Both the position numbers and the translations under genes were made by a program. From positions 5,022,001 through 5,086,000 of the forward strand of contig NZ_CP048113.1 in assembly GCF_010093065.1 (NCBI RefSeq): a stretch of 64,000 bases of DNA, written 5' to 3'. Source of the DNA: Chitinophaga agri (GTDB lineage: Bacteria > Bacteroidota > Bacteroidia > Chitinophagales > Chitinophagaceae). The notes under the pieces are model-generated. The model worked only from the letters and a program-made list of their open reading frames with translations, did not search any database and was not told the DNA's origin. Of the stretch, positions 23,989 through 33,423 are shown piece after piece (within the stretch, counting starts at the first letter, position 1; each line of letters opens with the position of its first letter).

Positions 23989-25932
23989 TTAGTTATTTGT
24001 GTCTACCCACATCCCATTCTCTTTGATCAGCGTGATGAGTTCATCCACAGCGACTTCACTATTGAGGCCCCGTTTCACCACTTCTTTACCTCTGTAGAGT
24101 GTGATCTTGCCAACACCACTGCCCACATATCCGAAGTCGGCATCAGCCATTTCTCCGGGACCATTCACAATACAACCCATGATAGCGATCTTAACGCCTT
24201 TCAGGTGATTGGTAACAGCTCTGATCTTGGCGGTCGTTTCCTGCAGGTCAAATAGTGTGCGGCCGCAGGACGGGCAGGAAATATATTCAGTCTTCGAGAT
24301 ACGGGTACGGGTGGCCTGTAAGATCCCGAAGGCGATATTGTTTAATAAAGCATGTCCGGGCGTATTTGCGCCGGTCGTTTCACTGATCAGCCACAGGCCA
24401 TCTCCAAATCCGTCCAGCAGCAATGCACCTGTTTCTGTCGCATAGTGTATCAGGTGTTCATCGGCGCTATTGGCTTCAGCCATACATCTCAGTATGACCG
24501 GTTGTTGGATCTGACGTTCCAGCAAGGTGATGAAGGTGCGTCTTACTTCCGGCATGGCGTGCGTATTGGACGCATGCAGGCATAATACAATAGTATGGTC
24601 AGTCGCCATCTGGAGCAGTAATGCTTCCGGCAGTGCAATACCTGTGTTATGCTCTATGAAATTGATGACAGGGGATCTGTCAGTCGCCATCAGGTATTCT
24701 TCCGCAGAGAACAGCGGCATATATTTTCCCTTGTCAGCTGCATCTTTCCAGATCGTGTGTGGTACGATCACTTTGAGGGTACCTGGTAAAGCGAAAGTGA
24801 GCAGTTCACGGGAGAAGATATAATCGGCTGCCGCATCTGCAATATTCCATTTGTCAGTTTCCTCATTGTAACTATAACCAACAGGCAGCAGGTGTGCTGG
24901 TGTAATGCCTGTTTCAGTACCGAAATCAGCAATGACAACAGGGACCTGTTTCCCTCCTATATTATTTACTGCAATACTTTCCCGGCGTTTGTATTCGAAA
25001 GGTGAATAGGGCACCTGGGTCACGGCAGGAATGGGCTCGTGTGCTGAACGGGTATTATACCGTTTCACCAGGTCGCGGCATACGGGCAGTTCGAACTCCG
25101 GATCTTCGGTGAGTGATACGCGTACAGTATCACCGATACCATCTTCCAGCAGGGTACCAATGCCGACGGCTGATTTGATACGACCATCTTCACCATCACC
25201 TGCTTCTGTTACACCGAGGTGCAGCGGATAGCAATGACCCAGCTGATCCTGCATGGTGTGCACCAGCAGGCGGTAAGCCTGTACCATTACCTGTGGATTG
25301 CTGGATTTCATGCTCAGCACGATGTTCCTGAAGTGCAGGTCTTCCGCTATACGGAGAAATTCCATGGCACTTTCCACCATTCCCATCGGCGTATCGCCGT
25401 AGCGGCTCATGATACGATCGCTCAGGGATCCATGGTTTGTACCGATGCGCATGGCAGTGCCATGCTCCTGGCAAATTTTAACCAGTGGCGTAAACTGTTT
25501 GCGGATACGGTCTATTTCTTCCTCGTATTCGCTGTCTGTATATGTAAGTGTTTCGAATTTCTTCTTATCAACGTAGTTACCCGGGTTGATACGCACCTTT
25601 TCTACGATACGGGCAGCAATTTCAGCTGCATTAGGCGTGAAATGGATATCTGCTACCAGCGGAGTGGTATATCCTCTTTTGCGCAGCTCATTACGGATAG
25701 GTAGCAGGTTTTCTGCTTCCTTTTTGCTGGGGGCTGTGATACGTACCAGCTCGGCACCCGCTTCAATACAACGGATCGCCTGTTCCACAGTACCGATGGT
25801 ATTCATGGTATCGGTGGTGGTCATGGTCTGAATACGTATCGGATTATTATTTCCGATCAGCAGGTCTCCAACCTTAACTTCCAAAGTGGCCAGCCTCTTA
25901 TATTCTGTCAGTGAATTAGTATATAGCTGCAT
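23989..25932 (-). CDS. ispG: 4-hydroxy-3-methylbut-2-enyl diphosphate synthase, long form
   Basis: Fe-S enzyme of the MEP isoprenoid pathway; converts methylerythritol cyclodiphosphate to HMBPP. 647 residues, far longer than the 360-400 of E. coli. The N-terminal TIM barrel is present (IRIQTMTTTDTMNTIGTVEQAIRCIEAGAELVRITAPSKKEA, RIGTNHGSLSDRIMSRYGD), and the C-terminal 4Fe-4S domain carries CPSCGRTL and GCIVNGPGE. Between them (about 290-540) is the extra domain typical of plant, Chlamydia and Bacteroidota IspG. Its own -7 promoter element overlaps the short gap after batC. Confidence 0.95.
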   Translation of the reverse strand: MQLYTNSLTEYKRLATLEVKVGDLLIGNNNPIRIQTMTTTDTMNTIGTVEQAIRCIEAGAELVRITAPSKKEAENLLPIRNELRKRGYTTPLVADIHFTPNAAEIAARIVEKVRINPGNYVDKKKFETLTYTDSEYEEEIDRIRKQFTPLVKICQEHGTAMRIGTNHGSLSDRIMSRYGDTPMGMVESAMEFLRIAEDLHFRNIVLSMKSSNPQVMVQAYRLLVHTMQDQLGHCYPLHLGVTEAGDGEDGRIKSAVGIGTLLEDGIGDTVRVSLTEDPEFELPVCRDLVKRYNTRSAHEPIPAVTQVPYSPFEYKRRESIAVNNIGGKQVPVVIADFGTETGITPAHLLPVGYSYNEETDKWNIADAAADYIFSRELLTFALPGTLKVIVPHTIWKDAADKGKYMPLFSAEEYLMATDRSPVINFIEHNTGIALPEALLLQMATDHTIVLCLHASNTHAMPEVRRTFITLLERQIQQPVILRCMAEANSADEHLIHYATETGALLLDGFGDGLWLISETTGANTPGHALLNNIAFGILQATRTRISKTEYISCPSCGRTLFDLQETTAKIRAVTNHLKGVKIAIMGCIVNGPGEMADADFGYVGSGVGKITLYRGKEVVKRGLNSEVAVDELITLIKENGMWVDTNN

Positions 25933-25954
25933 AAAAACAAGTCCAAATATGTAA

Positions 25955-25962
25955 CAAAGGTA
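25955..25962 (-). promoter_or_regulatory. Probable -7 element of ispG
   Basis: TACCTTTG on the minus strand, 22 bp before the ispG start and 14 bp beyond the batC stop. No good TTG at the expected distance. Confidence 0.5.
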
Positions 25963-25976
25963 ATGAACTGCTACTA

Positions 25977-26744
25977 TTACCAGTCCTTATCTACAGGAAC
26001 GACCTGGCCTTTGGCCTTCTTCATTTTGTCCTGCAGTTTATTTTCTTCCTGTCCCAAAGCCTGCAATAAGCGTTCCGCTTCCTGTTTGCTCATCTTGCTT
26101 GGCTGTGGTTCCGGTTTTTGGTCCTGTTCTTCTTTATTCTTGTTTTTATTCTCTTTGTCCTTGTTCGGATCCTGCTTATTCTGCTGCTGATCCTTATTTT
26201 GCTGGTCCTTATTTTGCTGGTCCTGCTGCTTTTTATCTTTATTCTTGTCCTTGTCTTTGTTATCCTTTTTGTCTTTATTGTCTCCGCCGCCGCCCTGCTG
26301 TTTCTTCAGCATAGCCTGCGCATAGGCCAGGTTGTAACGGGCCTGTTCGTCGGACGGGTTCAGTTTAAGCGCCTCTTTGTACGCCTTGATGCTTTCTTCC
26401 CATTTTTTACTTTCCATGAAGGTATTGCCGATATTATAGCTGGCGTCGGCCTTGCCCTCACGGGTAGGCGCTATTTTGAAGCTGTTGGCATACTGGGAGC
26501 GGGCATCGTCGTAGCGTTTCTGCTCATAAAGGGAGTTGCCGAGGTTGTAGCGTCCTTCGACGGACTGCTGGTTTACCTCCAGTGCCTTTTTATAATTGGC
26601 TTCCGCATCGGTGTACTGTTTGGCTTTATACAGTTCATTCCCCTTACGGATAAATTTATTGCCTGTCTGAGCGAAGGTGTCCTGGCAGCAGCAAAGGATA
26701 AGCCCCGCCATCAATGCCTGGTATGTGAATGTTAGTTTCGTCAT
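25977..26744 (-). CDS. BatC-like tetratricopeptide repeat protein
   Basis: 255 residues: signal peptide (about 1-25), then four TPR-like units (GNELYKAKQYTDAEANYKKALEVN, EGRYNLGNSLYEQKRYDDARSQYA, ADASYNIGNTFMESKKWEESIKAYKEALKLN, EQARYNLAYAQAML) to about residue 155, then a Lys/Asp/Asn/Gln-rich low-complexity region to about 210 and a helical end. It overlaps the VWA gene by 4 bp (ATGA-type coupling). TPR plus VWA neighbours are the BatB/BatC part of the Bacteroides aerotolerance (Bat) cluster; BatA, BatD and BatE are not in the window. Confidence 0.85.
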   Translation of the reverse strand: MTKLTFTYQALMAGLILCCCQDTFAQTGNKFIRKGNELYKAKQYTDAEANYKKALEVNQQSVEGRYNLGNSLYEQKRYDDARSQYANSFKIAPTREGKADASYNIGNTFMESKKWEESIKAYKEALKLNPSDEQARYNLAYAQAMLKKQQGGGGDNKDKKDNKDKDKNKDKKQQDQQNKDQQNKDQQQNKQDPNKDKENKNKNKEEQDQKPEPQPSKMSKQEAERLLQALGQEENKLQDKMKKAKGQVVPVDKDW

Positions 26745-27778
26745 GGTTTTTCTGTAGCGGTAACAACAACATCCGCGCGTTTGCGGCGTCTGATTTCAGG
26801 AATGAAAAATTCAGCTACAAGCAGTAACAGGCTTATTGCCAGGAAATACTGATAATAGCTGTTGTAGTCCGTAAAGATGTTTTCTCCAAATTCTTTCTGC
26901 TCCATGCTATCGATCTTCTGCGTCAGAGAATTGACCACTTCTTCTGTATTATTATCCAGGTGTTCATAGATGCCTTTGCCGGCAGCGGCGATAGACTTCA
27001 AGGCATCTTCATTGAGTTTGGAAATAACGATATTACCTTCTTTATCCTTTTTATTGGTACCTGTTTCCGGATCGGGAAGGGGAGAACCGGTAGGGGAACC
27101 AATACCGATAGTGTTGATGACAACGCCATCTTCAAAAGCTGCCCGGGCATTGGAGACAGCAGCTTCGTCATGGTCTTCACCATCGGAGATAATGATAAGC
27201 GACTTGTGTTTCCTCTCTTTCTTGTTAAAGCCTTCATTGGCCACCTTAATAGCCTGACCAATAGCGGTACCCTGGGTAGGGATCATTTCTGGCCCTACGG
27301 TAGTGAGGTACATTTTGGCGGCTGAGTAGTCAATGGTTAGCGGCATTTGCAGGTAGGCATTACCAGCGAAGACAACAAGACCAACTCGGTCGTTATCCAG
27401 CTTATCGACCAGTTTGGAAATGAGTTGTTTTGCCCTGGTGAGACGGTCTGGTTTCACATCACCCGCGAGCATACTTTTACTTACGTCGAGCGCGATGATG
27501 ACGTCTACTCCCTTACGGGTGATCTTTTCCATGCGGCTTCCTTTCTGAATATTGGCAAGTCCTATCACACCGAAGAGGAATGCGAGGAATACCAGGAGGA
27601 ACCTGAAGGTAAAACGGCGGCGGGAATAGCCGGTAAAGAGTTTCTCTACAAGTACTGGGTCGCCGAGTTTACGAACGGAACGTCGTTTCCACCAGGATAT
27701 ACTGAGGAATGCGAGTTGCAAAACCAGCAGTAATACCAGTGCCCATAAATATTCGCTGTGTTGAAAACGTAACATCAT
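26741..27778 (-). CDS. BatB-like membrane protein with VWA domain
   Basis: 345 residues. Transmembrane segments lie at about 11-28, 57-76 and 312-330. Between the second and third is a von Willebrand A domain with a complete MIDAS pattern: DVSKS (near 98), the Thr in TQGTAIGQAI and the Asp in ISDGEDHDE. VWA MIDAS sites bind Mg and mediate protein-protein contacts. Gene order batB-batC with a 4-bp overlap. Bat proteins are linked to oxygen and stress tolerance in Bacteroides, from literature; the role here is inferred from family. Confidence 0.88.
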   Translation of the reverse strand: MMLRFQHSEYLWALVLLLVLQLAFLSISWWKRRSVRKLGDPVLVEKLFTGYSRRRFTFRFLLVFLAFLFGVIGLANIQKGSRMEKITRKGVDVIIALDVSKSMLAGDVKPDRLTRAKQLISKLVDKLDNDRVGLVVFAGNAYLQMPLTIDYSAAKMYLTTVGPEMIPTQGTAIGQAIKVANEGFNKKERKHKSLIIISDGEDHDEAAVSNARAAFEDGVVINTIGIGSPTGSPLPDPETGTNKKDKEGNIVISKLNEDALKSIAAAGKGIYEHLDNNTEEVVNSLTQKIDSMEQKEFGENIFTDYNSYYQYFLAISLLLLVAEFFIPEIRRRKRADVVVTATEKP

Positions 27779-27827
27779 TCAATAAAGATTTCTGCTGCCG
27801 GTTTGATCGAAACCCGGCCATAGGGTT

Positions 27828-27857
27828 CAAATATAATTTTTTTAGTACGTTTTACAG
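27828..27857 (-). promoter_or_regulatory. Promoter of batB-batC
   Basis: TATATTTG on the minus strand (27828-27835) with a CTG at a 19-bp spacing (27855-27857) instead of TTG. The rest of the 523-bp gap 27779-28301 carries only the beta-lactamase terminator and no convincing coding frame. Confidence 0.55.
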
Positions 27858-28155
27858 TATTTAGGAATAGGGATTTGGGTTTTTTTTAACGCATATGCTA
27901 CCAATCAGCTTCTAATCATTGATAAGTGTTACTCGCTTATAGAATGAGGTGTTATGGCTGGTGCAGGTATGACTGGCTGCAATGTCATGATGTTACCCTA
28001 AGGGAGCATAGAGAAAAGCATCAGGCTGTTGAATTGACCTATACCTGACACATGAGCTGGAAGTAGTCTGTTAATTGACAAAAGCAAATACTTGTCTTGA
28101 CTCCTGGTTTATAATGGCTTTATTTAATTGACGGTGTCATATTAATGATATGGCA

Positions 28156-28198
28156 TAAAAAAGACCATAGTTGCGCAGTGGTCTGTTCAACTATGGTC
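28156..28198 (-). terminator. Terminator downstream of the class D beta-lactamase gene
   Basis: GACCATAGTTG (28163-28173) and CAACTATGGTC (28188-28198) are perfect 11-bp arms; on the minus strand a T-run (TTTTTTA) follows. It lies about 105 bp after the stop codon. Confidence 0.75.
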
Positions 28199-28301
28199 CT
28201 GTTAACTGGAGACTGACAATCCGTTGTACGGTTATCATCCGCGTTACCTGATAGGTTGTTATCAGTTTACCTGAAGGTAAGTCATTGATTGACAATGGCA
28301 T

Positions 28302-29105
28302 CTATTTCATTCCCTTGAAGTAGCCTGCATCTGTCAGGATATTTCTGAGAATGTTCATACGCACGGTGCGCATGTCGATATCTTTATTTTCTGTTTCCAG
28401 GTTGAGGGCGAAGAAGGTAGGGTGGCCGTTTTCTTCGATCCAGCCAACGATCCAGCCGATTGCTTTTTTGCCAGCGAAGCCCATACCGGTTTTGTAGCTC
28501 AGTTCATATTCAGGCTTTTTTTCCATCAGCATGATCTGACGAACGTTCTGCATGGTCAGTTTATGGAAAGGCAGCTGATCAAAATATAATTTCTTGACGA
28601 AGCCCAGTTCTTCATCCGGAGAGATCTGCAGGGAGTTGTCCAGCCAGAAGGTATCGATCTTGCTGATCTTCATGTTACCGTACTTGATAGAGTCCAGCCA
28701 TTTCTGCATCACAGGTTGGGTAATGCGGCGGGCTACTTCCTGGAAGTAGGGAACAGATGATACGCGGAAGGCCTGTTGCATGCTAAGGTCATGGTTCCAT
28801 TCAGGATTTTCTCGGGTAACGCCATCCCAGGGAATAACGGTAGCGCTATCTTTCAGGACACCTGTTTCAAGGCCTACCAGGGAATTGAAGATCTTAAAGG
28901 TAGAAGCGGGGAGGAAGCGTTGCTGAGCACGTTCTACATTATATACTTTAAAGGTACCCTGGCTGTTGTTGAACAGCATGAAGCAACCTTCCACCTTATA
29001 TTCGGCGAAGTATTTTTCCCAGCTTTTTTCGTTTTCAACATTATTCGGTGAGCAGGCATTCGCCAAAAAGGCGATCAGCAGCAGTATCCAGCCAGACTGT
29101 TTCAT
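28302..29105 (-). CDS. Class D beta-lactamase homologue (OXA-type), lipoprotein
   Basis: 267 residues from the ATG at 29105; earlier in-frame codons lie before a signal peptide that only begins there. Residues 1-18 form a lipoprotein signal ending ANAC18. Family motifs are complete: S68-T-F-K71, the SxV motif in SSV (116-118), Y142-G-N144, the Trp-containing FWLDNSLQIS, and KTG followed by a Trp-rich IGWIVGW. Class D enzymes hydrolyse beta-lactams with a carbamylated Lys71. A lipid-anchored enzyme is plausible. Substrate range is unknown. The gene sits alone among housekeeping genes with no mobile element nearby, so it is likely intrinsic. Confidence 0.9.
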   Translation of the reverse strand: MKQSGWILLLIAFLANACSPNNVENEKSWEKYFAEYKVEGCFMLFNNSQGTFKVYNVERAQQRFLPASTFKIFNSLVGLETGVLKDSATVIPWDGVTRENPEWNHDLSMQQAFRVSSVPYFQEVARRITQPVMQKWLDSIKYGNMKISKIDTFWLDNSLQISPDEELGFVKKLYFDQLPFHKLTMQNVRQIMLMEKKPEYELSYKTGMGFAGKKAIGWIVGWIEENGHPTFFALNLETENKDIDMRTVRMNILRNILTDAGYFKGMK

Positions 29106-29127
29106 TATGCATTCTTGTTTAGTGGTG

Positions 29128-29135
29128 CAAAAGTA
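29128..29135 (-). promoter_or_regulatory. Probable -7 element of the beta-lactamase gene
   Basis: TACTTTTG on the minus strand, 22 bp before the start. The matching -33 position reads TCG rather than TTG, so a weak or regulated promoter is possible. Confidence 0.45.
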
Positions 29136-29210
29136 GATATTTAGTACTACAGGACGAAATGACAAGAGGATGCCAGCTGGCATCCTCCTGCATATCATAT
29201 ATAAAACATG

Positions 29211-30398
29211 TTATTTTATTACCCCGAGTTCCTTACCTACTTTAGTGAAAGCAGTAATGGCCTTGTCAAGGTGTTCCTGTTCGTGGGCAGCGCTCAACTG
29301 AACACGGATACGGGCCTGACCTTTCGGAACGACCGGGAAGAAGAAGCCAATTACGTAAATACCTTCTTTCAGCAGTTTGTCAGCAAATTGCTGGCTGAGC
29401 ACCGCATCATACAGCATTACCGGAACGATCGGGTGGTCGCCCGGTTTGATATCGAAACCTGCTTCTGTCATTTTGGAACGGAAGTAACGGGTATTATACT
29501 CCAGTTTATCGCGCAGGGTAGTGGTAGCGCTCAGCATATCCAGTACGGAGATGGAAGCCCCTACGATGCTTGGTGCAACGGAGTTGGAGAACAGGTAAGG
29601 ACGGCTACGCTGACGCAGCATGTCAATGATCTCTTTTTTACCACTGGTGAAACCGCCGGAGGCACCACCCAGGGCTTTACCCAGGGTACCAGTAATGATA
29701 TCAATACGGCCCATTACGTTGCGGTATTCGTGGGTACCACGGCCGGTTTTGCCTAAGAAGCCGGAAGAGTGGCTTTCATCGATCATGACGATAGCGTCAT
29801 ATTTATCGGCCAGGTCACAGATCTTGTCCAGCTGGGCGATCGTACCGTCCATGCTGAATGATCCGTCTGTAACGATGATGCGGCTGCGCAGATGTGCGGA
29901 CTCCTGGAGTTTAATTTCCAGGTCGGCCATATTATTATGCTCATAACGGTAGCGCTGTGCTTTACAGAGGCGCACACCGTCAATGATAGAGGCATGGTTC
30001 AGGGCGTCAGAGATGATTGCATCTTCTTCGCCGAAAAGAGGTTCGAATACGCCACCGTTTGCGTCGAAAGCGGCCGCATACAGGATGGTATCTTCTGTAC
30101 CCAGGAAGGTGGCGATCTTCTGTTCCAGTTCACGGTGAATATCCTGTGTACCGCAGATGAAGCGTACGCTACTCATACCATATCCGTGGGTATCAATGGC
30201 ATCTTTGGCCGCTTTTACCACATCAGGGTGGCTGGAAAGGCCCAGGTAGTTGTTCGCACAGAAGTTAACAACGGTATTACCGCCTACCTGTATTTCGGCG
30301 CCCTGTTCAGAAGTGATCACTCTTTCATTCTTAAAAAGTCCGGCGGAGCGTATTTCATCCAGTTCTTTTTGGATACGGGCAATGAATTTCTGGTTCAT
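29211..30398 (-). CDS. kbl: Glycine C-acetyltransferase (2-amino-3-ketobutyrate CoA ligase)
   Basis: PLP enzyme of the alpha-oxoamine synthase family; joins glycine and acetyl-CoA to 2-amino-3-oxobutyrate or runs in reverse in threonine breakdown. 395 residues. Seen: [48 protein letters not shown], then AAAFDANGG, the [10 protein letters not shown] segment, the PLP Lys in [13 protein letters not shown], and [24 protein letters not shown] near the C terminus, which is characteristic of Kbl rather than of serine palmitoyltransferase. Threonine dehydrogenase (tdh) is not next to it. A -7 element lies 26 bp upstream. Confidence 0.93.
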   Translation of the reverse strand: MNQKFIARIQKELDEIRSAGLFKNERVITSEQGAEIQVGGNTVVNFCANNYLGLSSHPDVVKAAKDAIDTHGYGMSSVRFICGTQDIHRELEQKIATFLGTEDTILYAAAFDANGGVFEPLFGEEDAIISDALNHASIIDGVRLCKAQRYRYEHNNMADLEIKLQESAHLRSRIIVTDGSFSMDGTIAQLDKICDLADKYDAIVMIDESHSSGFLGKTGRGTHEYRNVMGRIDIITGTLGKALGGASGGFTSGKKEIIDMLRQRSRPYLFSNSVAPSIVGASISVLDMLSATTTLRDKLEYNTRYFRSKMTEAGFDIKPGDHPIVPVMLYDAVLSQQFADKLLKEGIYVIGFFFPVVPKGQARIRVQLSAAHEQEHLDKAITAFTKVGKELGVIK

Positions 30399-30423
30399 AA
30401 GTAGCAGATTTTTGTAACCTGGT

Positions 30424-30431
30424 CAAAGTTA
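30424..30431 (-). promoter_or_regulatory. Probable -7 element of kbl
   Basis: TAACTTTG on the minus strand, 25 bp before the start. The rest of the 371-bp gap 30399-30769 (kbl to the divergent sigma gene) shows only short GC-rich dyads such as CCGGACA / TGTCCGG (30584-30652). Confidence 0.5.
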
Positions 30432-30769
30432 TAGGATTAAATGTATTACGAATCCCGCAGCTATGCCGGCATTTGTCATGGGTTACCAAAAAGTTTGACG
30501 AGGGTGTAACATTTGGGGACTGCTCTGCGTCATAGTAATGTCTGCGCCCTGGTCCCGTTTGTAGAGCCAGTGATGACGGGGGACCGGACAATGGCTGAAT
30601 TTCCGCGCTACTGAAAAGGATGGCTGAGGCTATGCGGGAACTCACTGTCCGGGAGCGCGGGGCGTGTAGAACTGTAACGTACAGGTAAATAATGGGTTGG
30701 AACTGAGTAGCAGGATCGCGCATATAAAGTAATTGTCGGACATTAGCACTAAAATCCCGCAACACCCGG

Positions 30770-31255
30770 ATGACGGAAAAGGAGTATAATCAATGCGTGA
30801 ATCTGTACGCGGACAATCTCTTCCGGTTTATTGTTAAAAATTTAGACCATACTGAGGACGCTAGAGATGTGGTACAGAATGCGTTTGAAATATTGTGGAA
30901 GCACTGTAAAGATGTGCCTTTTGAGAAAGGTAAGTCATACCTTTTTACTGTGGCATACCACAATATGATAGACCATGTCCGTAAAGTGAAGCGAATTACG
31001 CTGGTGGATGAGTTTAAAGAAGAGACCAAGATTTCTGAACAAAGGATCCACGACGCAAGGAAAGTATTGGAAAAAGCATTGGACCGGCTGACTGATGTCC
31101 AGCGTTCCTTGATATTATTGAAAGATTACGAAGGATACAGTTATGAGGAGATAGGAGAGATCATGCAACTGAACCCGTCACAGGTAAAGGTTTATCTGCA
31201 CAGGGCCAGGTTACATCTGAAACAGTACCTTATTAAGATGGAGAACGTGATCTAG
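30770..31255 (+). CDS. ECF-type RNA polymerase sigma factor
   Basis: 161 residues. Region 2: EYNQCVNLYADNLFRFIVKNLDHTEDARDVVQNAFEILWKHCKDV with the DARDVVQ core; region 4: LTDVQRSLILLKDYEGYSYEEIGEIMQLNPSQVKVYLHRARLHLKQYL with the LQ-type HTH. ATG start at 30770. The following gene, 50 bp downstream, encodes an anti-sigma-like membrane protein, then an outer-membrane barrel and a small lipoprotein: a complete envelope module. Signal unknown. Confidence 0.92.
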   Translation: MTEKEYNQCVNLYADNLFRFIVKNLDHTEDARDVVQNAFEILWKHCKDVPFEKGKSYLFTVAYHNMIDHVRKVKRITLVDEFKEETKISEQRIHDARKVLEKALDRLTDVQRSLILLKDYEGYSYEEIGEIMQLNPSQVKVYLHRARLHLKQYLIKMENVI

Positions 31256-31305
31256 AGAAGATCAGGGGAAACAAGTAATATTGCATTTTAATTATATGTC
31301 TTGAT

Positions 31306-32451
31306 TTGGCAGTAAATATCAACATATCAAACTATGAGGAATTCCTGCTCAGCGCCATTGATGGTGAACTGACAGGAGAGGAGATGGTGGCACTTACCGT
31401 TTTCATGGACGAACATCCGGAAATACGTAGGGAAATGGAGCTGTTGGAGTCAACCAGGTTACAGCCAGATATGGATGTGAAGTTTGATGCGAAAGATATA
31501 TTGTACCGTAAAGAAGATACCTTATCCGCGGACAATTACGAACGCTTCCTGCTCGATTATGTTGATAATGAATTAAATGCATCGGATAAAGCTGCGCTGG
31601 AAGTATTGGTCCGCCAGCATCCGCATATACAGAAGGAATTAAAACTTTTACAGGCCAGCCGGTTAATGCCCGATCTCTCTGTAACATTTGGAGATAAAAC
31701 ATCGCTGTACAGGAAGGAACGCACAAGGGTACGTCCATTGTGGTGGTGGAGTGCAGCGGCCGCAGTAGTAGCCGGTCTTTCATTCTGGCTTATTCCGGCC
31801 CAACGCACCGCTGAACCCGTACAGGTAGCCGTGAATCAGGGCACGGCTACCAATCGCGCAACACCTGCTCCGCAGGCAACCGTTCCGGCAACACCTGCTC
31901 CGGTGACGCTGCCATCAGTGGCAGATACAGACGTACCAGCGGTAGCCAGTCAGTCACAGGTCTCCGAAAAAACAGTACGGACACCTGTATCCAGGCCATC
32001 TGTTACACCAGCTGGGAACAATGGTCAGTCAGATGCTGCTGCCCTGGCCCGCAACAATGCTGACAGGACCGTAACCCGCCCGGCTTCGGTTACAAACGAA
32101 TCTAAACAGGAAGAATCTGCTAATACTATACCTGATAACAGGGCCATCGCGCTGTCTAAGCTCCCACAACCGGTATCTACATCCGGTGAAGTGGTGCAAC
32201 AGCTGCAGCAAAAGACTGATCAACAGGAAAGGATCCTGGCAGAAAATGCGGCTGCAATGACTGATAAGTCAGCCACAATGGCCAGTACGACGAAAGTGAA
32301 CACTACAATGGCCACTTCCGGCGCCAGTACAGTTGCCGCCCCTGCCAATGTTAAAGGTGAACTGGTCGTAGCGGTGACCATGAACGGCGACAGCAAACTA
32401 CTGAACGGGGTCGCTAACGTAGCCAGGTTCCTGTCCCGTAAAAAGAAATAA
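31306..32451 (+). CDS. Anti-sigma-like membrane protein with a tandem N-terminal domain
   Basis: 381 residues, TTG start. Two copies of a 62-residue helical domain lie side by side: N9-E70 and N77-E138, both with the frame NYE-FLL, D-EL, HP-I, RL-PD, and LYRKE at the end. This matches the anti-sigma N-terminal domain of Bacteroidota, duplicated. A transmembrane helix follows (about 145-163, WWWSAAAAVVAGLSFWLI), then a long periplasmic stretch rich in Thr, Pro, Ala and Ser, and a conserved-looking end. It probably binds the adjacent sigma factor; the doubled domain could bind two partners. Four bases after its stop the next gene begins at 32461. Confidence 0.75.
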   Translation: MAVNINISNYEEFLLSAIDGELTGEEMVALTVFMDEHPEIRREMELLESTRLQPDMDVKFDAKDILYRKEDTLSADNYERFLLDYVDNELNASDKAALEVLVRQHPHIQKELKLLQASRLMPDLSVTFGDKTSLYRKERTRVRPLWWWSAAAAVVAGLSFWLIPAQRTAEPVQVAVNQGTATNRATPAPQATVPATPAPVTLPSVADTDVPAVASQSQVSEKTVRTPVSRPSVTPAGNNGQSDAAALARNNADRTVTRPASVTNESKQEESANTIPDNRAIALSKLPQPVSTSGEVVQQLQQKTDQQERILAENAAAMTDKSATMASTTKVNTTMATSGASTVAAPANVKGELVVAVTMNGDSKLLNGVANVARFLSRKKK

Positions 32452-32460
32452 TCAGAAAGA

Positions 32461-33393
32461 ATGAATTTTTTTGATATGAAGTGTAAATGTTTACGCTATT
32501 TATTGTTACTGCTTATTGTAAGTGTTGGTGTACAAGCCCAGACGCCCGACAGCCTTGTTGAGACATTCCAGATAAAGGGAATGATCATCATGAAAGGAAA
32601 AGATGCAAAAGGCAAGCGCATCTTCAGGGTTTACAACGATACCGCTTACGCGCGAGAGCGATTAAAGAAGAACCTGCAAACCAGGTGGTTCGTAGTAGAT
32701 GTTGGCTTCAACAACTACATCGACCGTAGCGATTACAGCGGAGCCGTAGCATTATCCTATTATGCAGCCCCTAACGGAATATCAGATAGTTATTCTAAAT
32801 CCTATACCTATTCCGCAGCAGGCCTGAATACACTGGCGCCACGGGGGGGAAGCGCACCACTTACACCTTCGGAGTTCAAGCTGATTACCGGAAAGTCAAT
32901 CAATGTTAACATTTGGCTGTTCCAGCAAAGGATGAACATCTACAAACACAAAGTGAATCTGATCTACGCCCTGGGAGTTGAAATGAACAACTACCGTTTT
33001 GCAAGAAATATCACTTATGTACCCGGATATCCGACTGAGATTATGCGGGATAATGTGAATTTCTCCAAGAACAAGCTGTTCGCCGAATACCTGAGCGTAC
33101 CATTGATGCTGAACTTCAACAGTAACCCTGCCCGTCCGTCCAGAGCCTTTAAAATGGGTATGGGCGTAATGGGAGGTTATCTTGTGAAGGCACGTACCAA
33201 ACAAATCAGTCGCGAAAGAGGGAAAGAGAAGAAAGTAGATGAGTTCAACCTGAATAAATGGAAATTAAGCCTTACTGGAGATATCGGGTATGGACCTCTC
33301 AAACTTTATGGTAATTTTGCGCTGACTCCGTTACATGATTATGGCCTGGAGCAGTATCCTTTCTCAATCGGGATACGTTTCAATAGCTTTTAA
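32461..33393 (+). CDS. Outer-membrane beta-barrel protein
   Basis: 310 residues. A signal peptide ending near VGVQAQ, then a beta-strand-rich body with alternating hydrophobic residues and terminal Phe (GLEQYPFSIGIRFNSF), typical for Bacteroidota PorT/OMP-beta-barrel-type proteins (outer-membrane_beta-barrel, DUF-like). Contains a Gly-rich MGMGVMGGYLV. Starts nine bases after the anti-sigma-like gene, so the module is one operon. The barrel is likely the outer-membrane end of the signalling module; function unknown. Confidence 0.7.
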   Translation: MNFFDMKCKCLRYLLLLLIVSVGVQAQTPDSLVETFQIKGMIIMKGKDAKGKRIFRVYNDTAYARERLKKNLQTRWFVVDVGFNNYIDRSDYSGAVALSYYAAPNGISDSYSKSYTYSAAGLNTLAPRGGSAPLTPSEFKLITGKSINVNIWLFQQRMNIYKHKVNLIYALGVEMNNYRFARNITYVPGYPTEIMRDNVNFSKNKLFAEYLSVPLMLNFNSNPARPSRAFKMGMGVMGGYLVKARTKQISRERGKEKKVDEFNLNKWKLSLTGDIGYGPLKLYGNFALTPLHDYGLEQYPFSIGIRFNSF

Positions 33394-33423
33394 CATTTTT
33401 TGGGGGATCAAAATCTTAGATGT

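Noticed and set aside
33400..33423. TTG start adding eight residues to the small lipoprotein
   Set aside because: The hydrophobic signal begins at the ATG at 33424; the extra residues are polar.
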